In this document: piece by piece, positions 21,801 through 23,252 of the stretch | How the letters are laid out: each line of letters starts with the position of its first letter | Numbering within the stretch: position 1 is the stretch's first letter | From: a virus | IMG/VR virus record: IMGVR_UViG_3300020466_000020 | Span: 1 to 23,252 of that record | Direction: 5' to 3' (one strand) | Length of the DNA stretch: 23,252 nt | Made by a program: the position numbers and the translations under genes | Notes under the pieces: generated by a model | Told to the model about the DNA's origin: nothing | What the model saw: the letters and a program-made list of their open reading frames with translations, nothing else | The model's database searches: none

Positions 21801-23252
21801 AAATATATCCTTGTATTAGGTTTCATTCTACTTACCCTAACACCTATTCTGTTTCCTCTCATGTTTGGTAGTAGAGAAACATCTCTAACAAAGTTGCCCA
21901 TACCATGTACTTCACTAGTAGAAGGCCCCGCTTCTGCGGTTTGAATTATTGAGGTTGTGGATTGTACAATATCCTGTACTTCCATAGTAGTTGTAGCTTC
22001 AGCACTTCCAGATACAGTTCCACTGATATTGCCACTAACACTGCCGGGCCCAGTTTGTTCAAACCATCCGTTTCTTGCACCACCATTTAGTGTGGTAATA
22101 CTCTGTGATACATCACCAGCAATCGTACCAGAAGCATCTCCACCTACATCAAATGTAATCGATTCGTTTTCTACAGTACGCGAGCCTGGTGTTACAGTTT
22201 TATTTTCTTGGTTGAATTGTCCCATTTCTACTTGGGTTTCAAATCCAACAACATTCTTACTTGCGTTAACTTGGTTAATTTGAGCAGCAACAGCACCAGC
22301 GTTTGAAAGTGTTATTGTTTGTTTCTGTTGTTGTGTTTTAAAAGTAGCACCGTTATCTGAACGAGGATATAAATCCATATCCCCATCATAGTTAAACTGC
22401 AACTCACCGACACAGTTTCTTACTTTAGTTGCAAATCTATTTTCAACTCCAGCCTCTAGGATATAAGGTCGAGTAATTGAACTACCCTGTCTTACCCACC
22501 CAGAACTGTTGTGATTTGGATTAAGTTTCAAGTCTACTTGATAGTCATCAAAGTTAGGCCCTAACCTTTTTCTTGATGAATCGTATGAAGCAGCATAACT
22601 TGGGTCTGTCAAGTCACTTAACAAATCTCCATCAAATGCGTTTACATAGATTCCGTTTTTAAATCTGTCATTTCCGTTAGAGTCTAAAATAACTTGGTCT
22701 TTCGCCTGCATTTCCATCAAACTTAAAGCGAGGTAGTATTCTAGGCGATTAATTCTTTTCTCAATAGCACCGATGTCTTGCATGGTGTATCGTCTATGTT
22801 GTCCTGCCAATCTATGAAATACAGCATTTAGTTCTGCACCATATCGTTCTGCAAGGCCTGGCGACAATGATGGGAAAGGTGGTACTTGTATTTCAGCAAT
22901 TTGCATCGCGTCATCCATACTAGGAGCTCTAGCAGGAATTGCAGAAATACCTTCAACAACTTTCATGTCACCAGATTTACTGATAACAAGTTTATCTATT
23001 CTTGGTAAATAGTATTCTACATCTGTGGTAAAACTACTATTTGGAGTTGGGAACTGAATACCATTAGCAGGCAAATCAAAATCTTCAGTTGGATATGGAT
23101 TTTCAGTAGCAGCGGCCAAGGTTGTAGCAGACACAGCGGTCTGTTTAACTCTCGGTCTAAAATCAATTGCATCGCGTAGATTAAATACTCCTAATTTCTT
23201 AGAAACAAATTTTGGAATCTCAAATGTGTAGATACCAGTAGCACCAGTATCG
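18860..23252 (-). CDS. Giant DUF4815-like virion protein (start beyond right edge)
   Basis: At least 1463 residues are visible. The frame is open to the right edge, so the N-terminus is missing. An in-frame GTG at 23134 is not the start, because the upstream codons read on as GIYTFEIPKF, KLGVFNLRDAIDFRPRVKQT, typical of this family. The region around PNTRIYFYFDDV and the later PIAQTFGI, GAFVKKIRVFFRDRP and APNEEYAFVLM blocks match large virion proteins annotated DUF4815 in marine myophages, probably fibre or baseplate-associated. After the FYFDD segment comes a Cys-rich RCCPCDPGG. The C-terminal third carries glycine-rich beta modules (AGGGSGYSVGDIITL; VDPGRGYTTAPTVKV) like those in gp15 and gp18. 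No enzymatic motif is seen. Confidence 0.8.
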   Translation of the reverse strand, partial: DTGATGIYTFEIPKFVSKKLGVFNLRDAIDFRPRVKQTAVSATTLAAATENPYPTEDFDLPANGIQFPTPNSSFTTDVEYYLPRIDKLVISKSGDMKVVEGISAIPARAPSMDDAMQIAEIQVPPFPSLSPGLAERYGAELNAVFHRLAGQHRRYTMQDIGAIEKRINRLEYYLALSLMEMQAKDQVILDSNGNDRFKNGIYVNAFDGDLLSDLTDPSYAASYDSSRKRLGPNFDDYQVDLKLNPNHNSSGWVRQGSSITRPYILEAGVENRFATKVRNCVGELQFNYDGDMDLYPRSDNGATFKTQQQKQTITLSNAGAVAAQINQVNASKNVVGFETQVEMGQFNQENKTVTPGSRTVENESITFDVGGDASGTIAGDVSQSITTLNGGARNGWFEQTGPGSVSGNISGTVSGSAEATTTMEVQDIVQSTTSIIQTAEAGPSTSEVHGMGNFVRDVSLLPNMRGNRIGVRVSRMKPNTRIYFYFDDVRQDERCCPCDPGGFDALIPEWKASGSRTGHIFLRSRLNAAPLGGVEDPTKNYLFSAAAPADIGSPIVTDQNGDAAFVYWLPRGNDGSSEAAGLPTFAVGTRRMRVTDDPTDRFNFVTTQAENIYSAFAMQVFKQKIDLVYEQHTMVLGTTKGETKVEKKGEVVTDIDIQPGTMTVNTDLDASLDITNPSFVNHPPRFRGDPIAQTFGIGDAPNGAFVKKIRVFFRDRPGQSANVANSATDTGQGITMEIRKVLNGFPTNTILAGGRKFLKASEVKTTADISGGAQTNYAFTEQYATDFEFDEPIYVAPNEEYAFVLMPQRNDPNYNVWCSKLGENKIGTNERVTSEETTIDGMLFTSSNNRAWSPHQTEDIKYTAFFEQFTLGSGTVEFVNEDLEFITASDYLNGRPIDGQDVHTFKVGIAGGGSGYSVGDIITLNNVLKSVATAASSNKLSGSGIKLKVTSVSSGVIDGVEIYDAGIGFRIQAASDSPAIVDPDTTGQLSVAPTGGSGATFTLKIKHGQIDEIDPRTEKMEIVYDKLTIQAAHSDSDRFFAVGDVVGTGDLVTADAEQGFNRNTSFKIASIYNKVFNNLRTNMTIKEFPEAPITYKACVTNSIGAGAAGSTFTDILPVVRTPTVQECAIYSASNEYAFSNSGQFESKSYRHRYTLNTTIEDLSPVVPTYRNAAILRQYDINNDSTNETTNNGNATSKFISRRVRLADGQEAEDVRLSVALRQPSGSSFKVYFKGQSQEDDGDFYEDLPWIEMELDDTNPKGIAMSQSQFIDFNFKLPSTALDANGVFTQSTKRVASLSIGTAGSGISNTSDVEFFFTGGGTPTRVPALKATALSAGGIATIEIVDPGRGYTTAPTVKVFRDHEVSKFYATNTIVGNAGNIYQATVAGTSGASSASSAPTHGSGTATDGTITWTYLGTRPVVTATVQDVEFKRFKYFSSKLVMLSSNTSVIPEAKQLRIIALQA

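Noticed and set aside
18860-23134. GTG at 23134 as start of the giant virion protein
   Set aside because: The frame continues without a stop to the right edge and the upstream codons read as a family-like sequence (LRDAIDFRPR), so GTG is an internal valine and the gene is cut by the window.

Overview
The window is a gene-dense piece of a T4-superfamily myovirus genome. The AT-rich composition, the gene order and the styles of the accessory proteins suggest a marine phage of the cyanophage or pelagiphage type. The host cannot be read from the sequence. The key evidence is a run in T4 late-gene order on the minus strand: gp13 neck, gp14 neck, gp15 tail completion, gp16 small terminase, gp17 large terminase and gp18 tail sheath. 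The run includes clear gp17 ATPase and nuclease motifs. Four exact TATAAATA elements (the T4-type late promoter) lie 35-80 bases ahead of minus-strand structural genes.

Layout. (1) 1-8777, minus strand, read right to left: a small beta-rich virion protein (8442-8777); a 58-aa GTG-start protein (8256-8432); a 574-aa coiled-coil and fibre protein in the position T4 uses for fibritin (6539-8263); then gp13, gp14, gp15 and gp16; an inserted glycosyltransferase-like gene (2314-3351); gp17; and the first 211 residues of gp18, which runs off the left edge. (2) 8797-14871, plus strand: an inverted accessory block. It has four related DxD glycosyltransferase-like proteins, one of them a remarkable 838-aa fusion with helical repeats and a C-terminal SPASM-like iron-sulfur domain. 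It also has a 52-aa one-helix membrane peptide, a 2OG-Fe(II) oxygenase and a methyltransferase-like protein. The genes overlap or abut, as in one operon. (3) 14868-16719, minus strand: a dioxygenase-like protein, a fifth glycosyltransferase-like protein from a different family, and a 170-aa protein of unknown role. They converge on the plus block, and the two stop codons overlap. (4) 16784-23252, minus strand: fibre/virion genes consisting of a Tyr-Gly repeat protein, a duplicated-domain protein, a 74-aa coiled-coil protein and a giant DUF4815-like virion protein. The last is open to the right edge, so its start lies outside the window.

Together the minus-strand genes build neck, tail, fibres and the DNA-packaging motor. 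The glycosyltransferase, oxygenase and methyltransferase genes look like a modification cassette for a surface glycan, virion protein or peptide; this is inference only. The sequence has almost no GATC (three sites found by eye in 23 kb), in both core and accessory genes. No tRNA, CRISPR array, insertion sequence or gene-free stretch above 300 bases was seen; the longest gene-free gap is about 65 bases.
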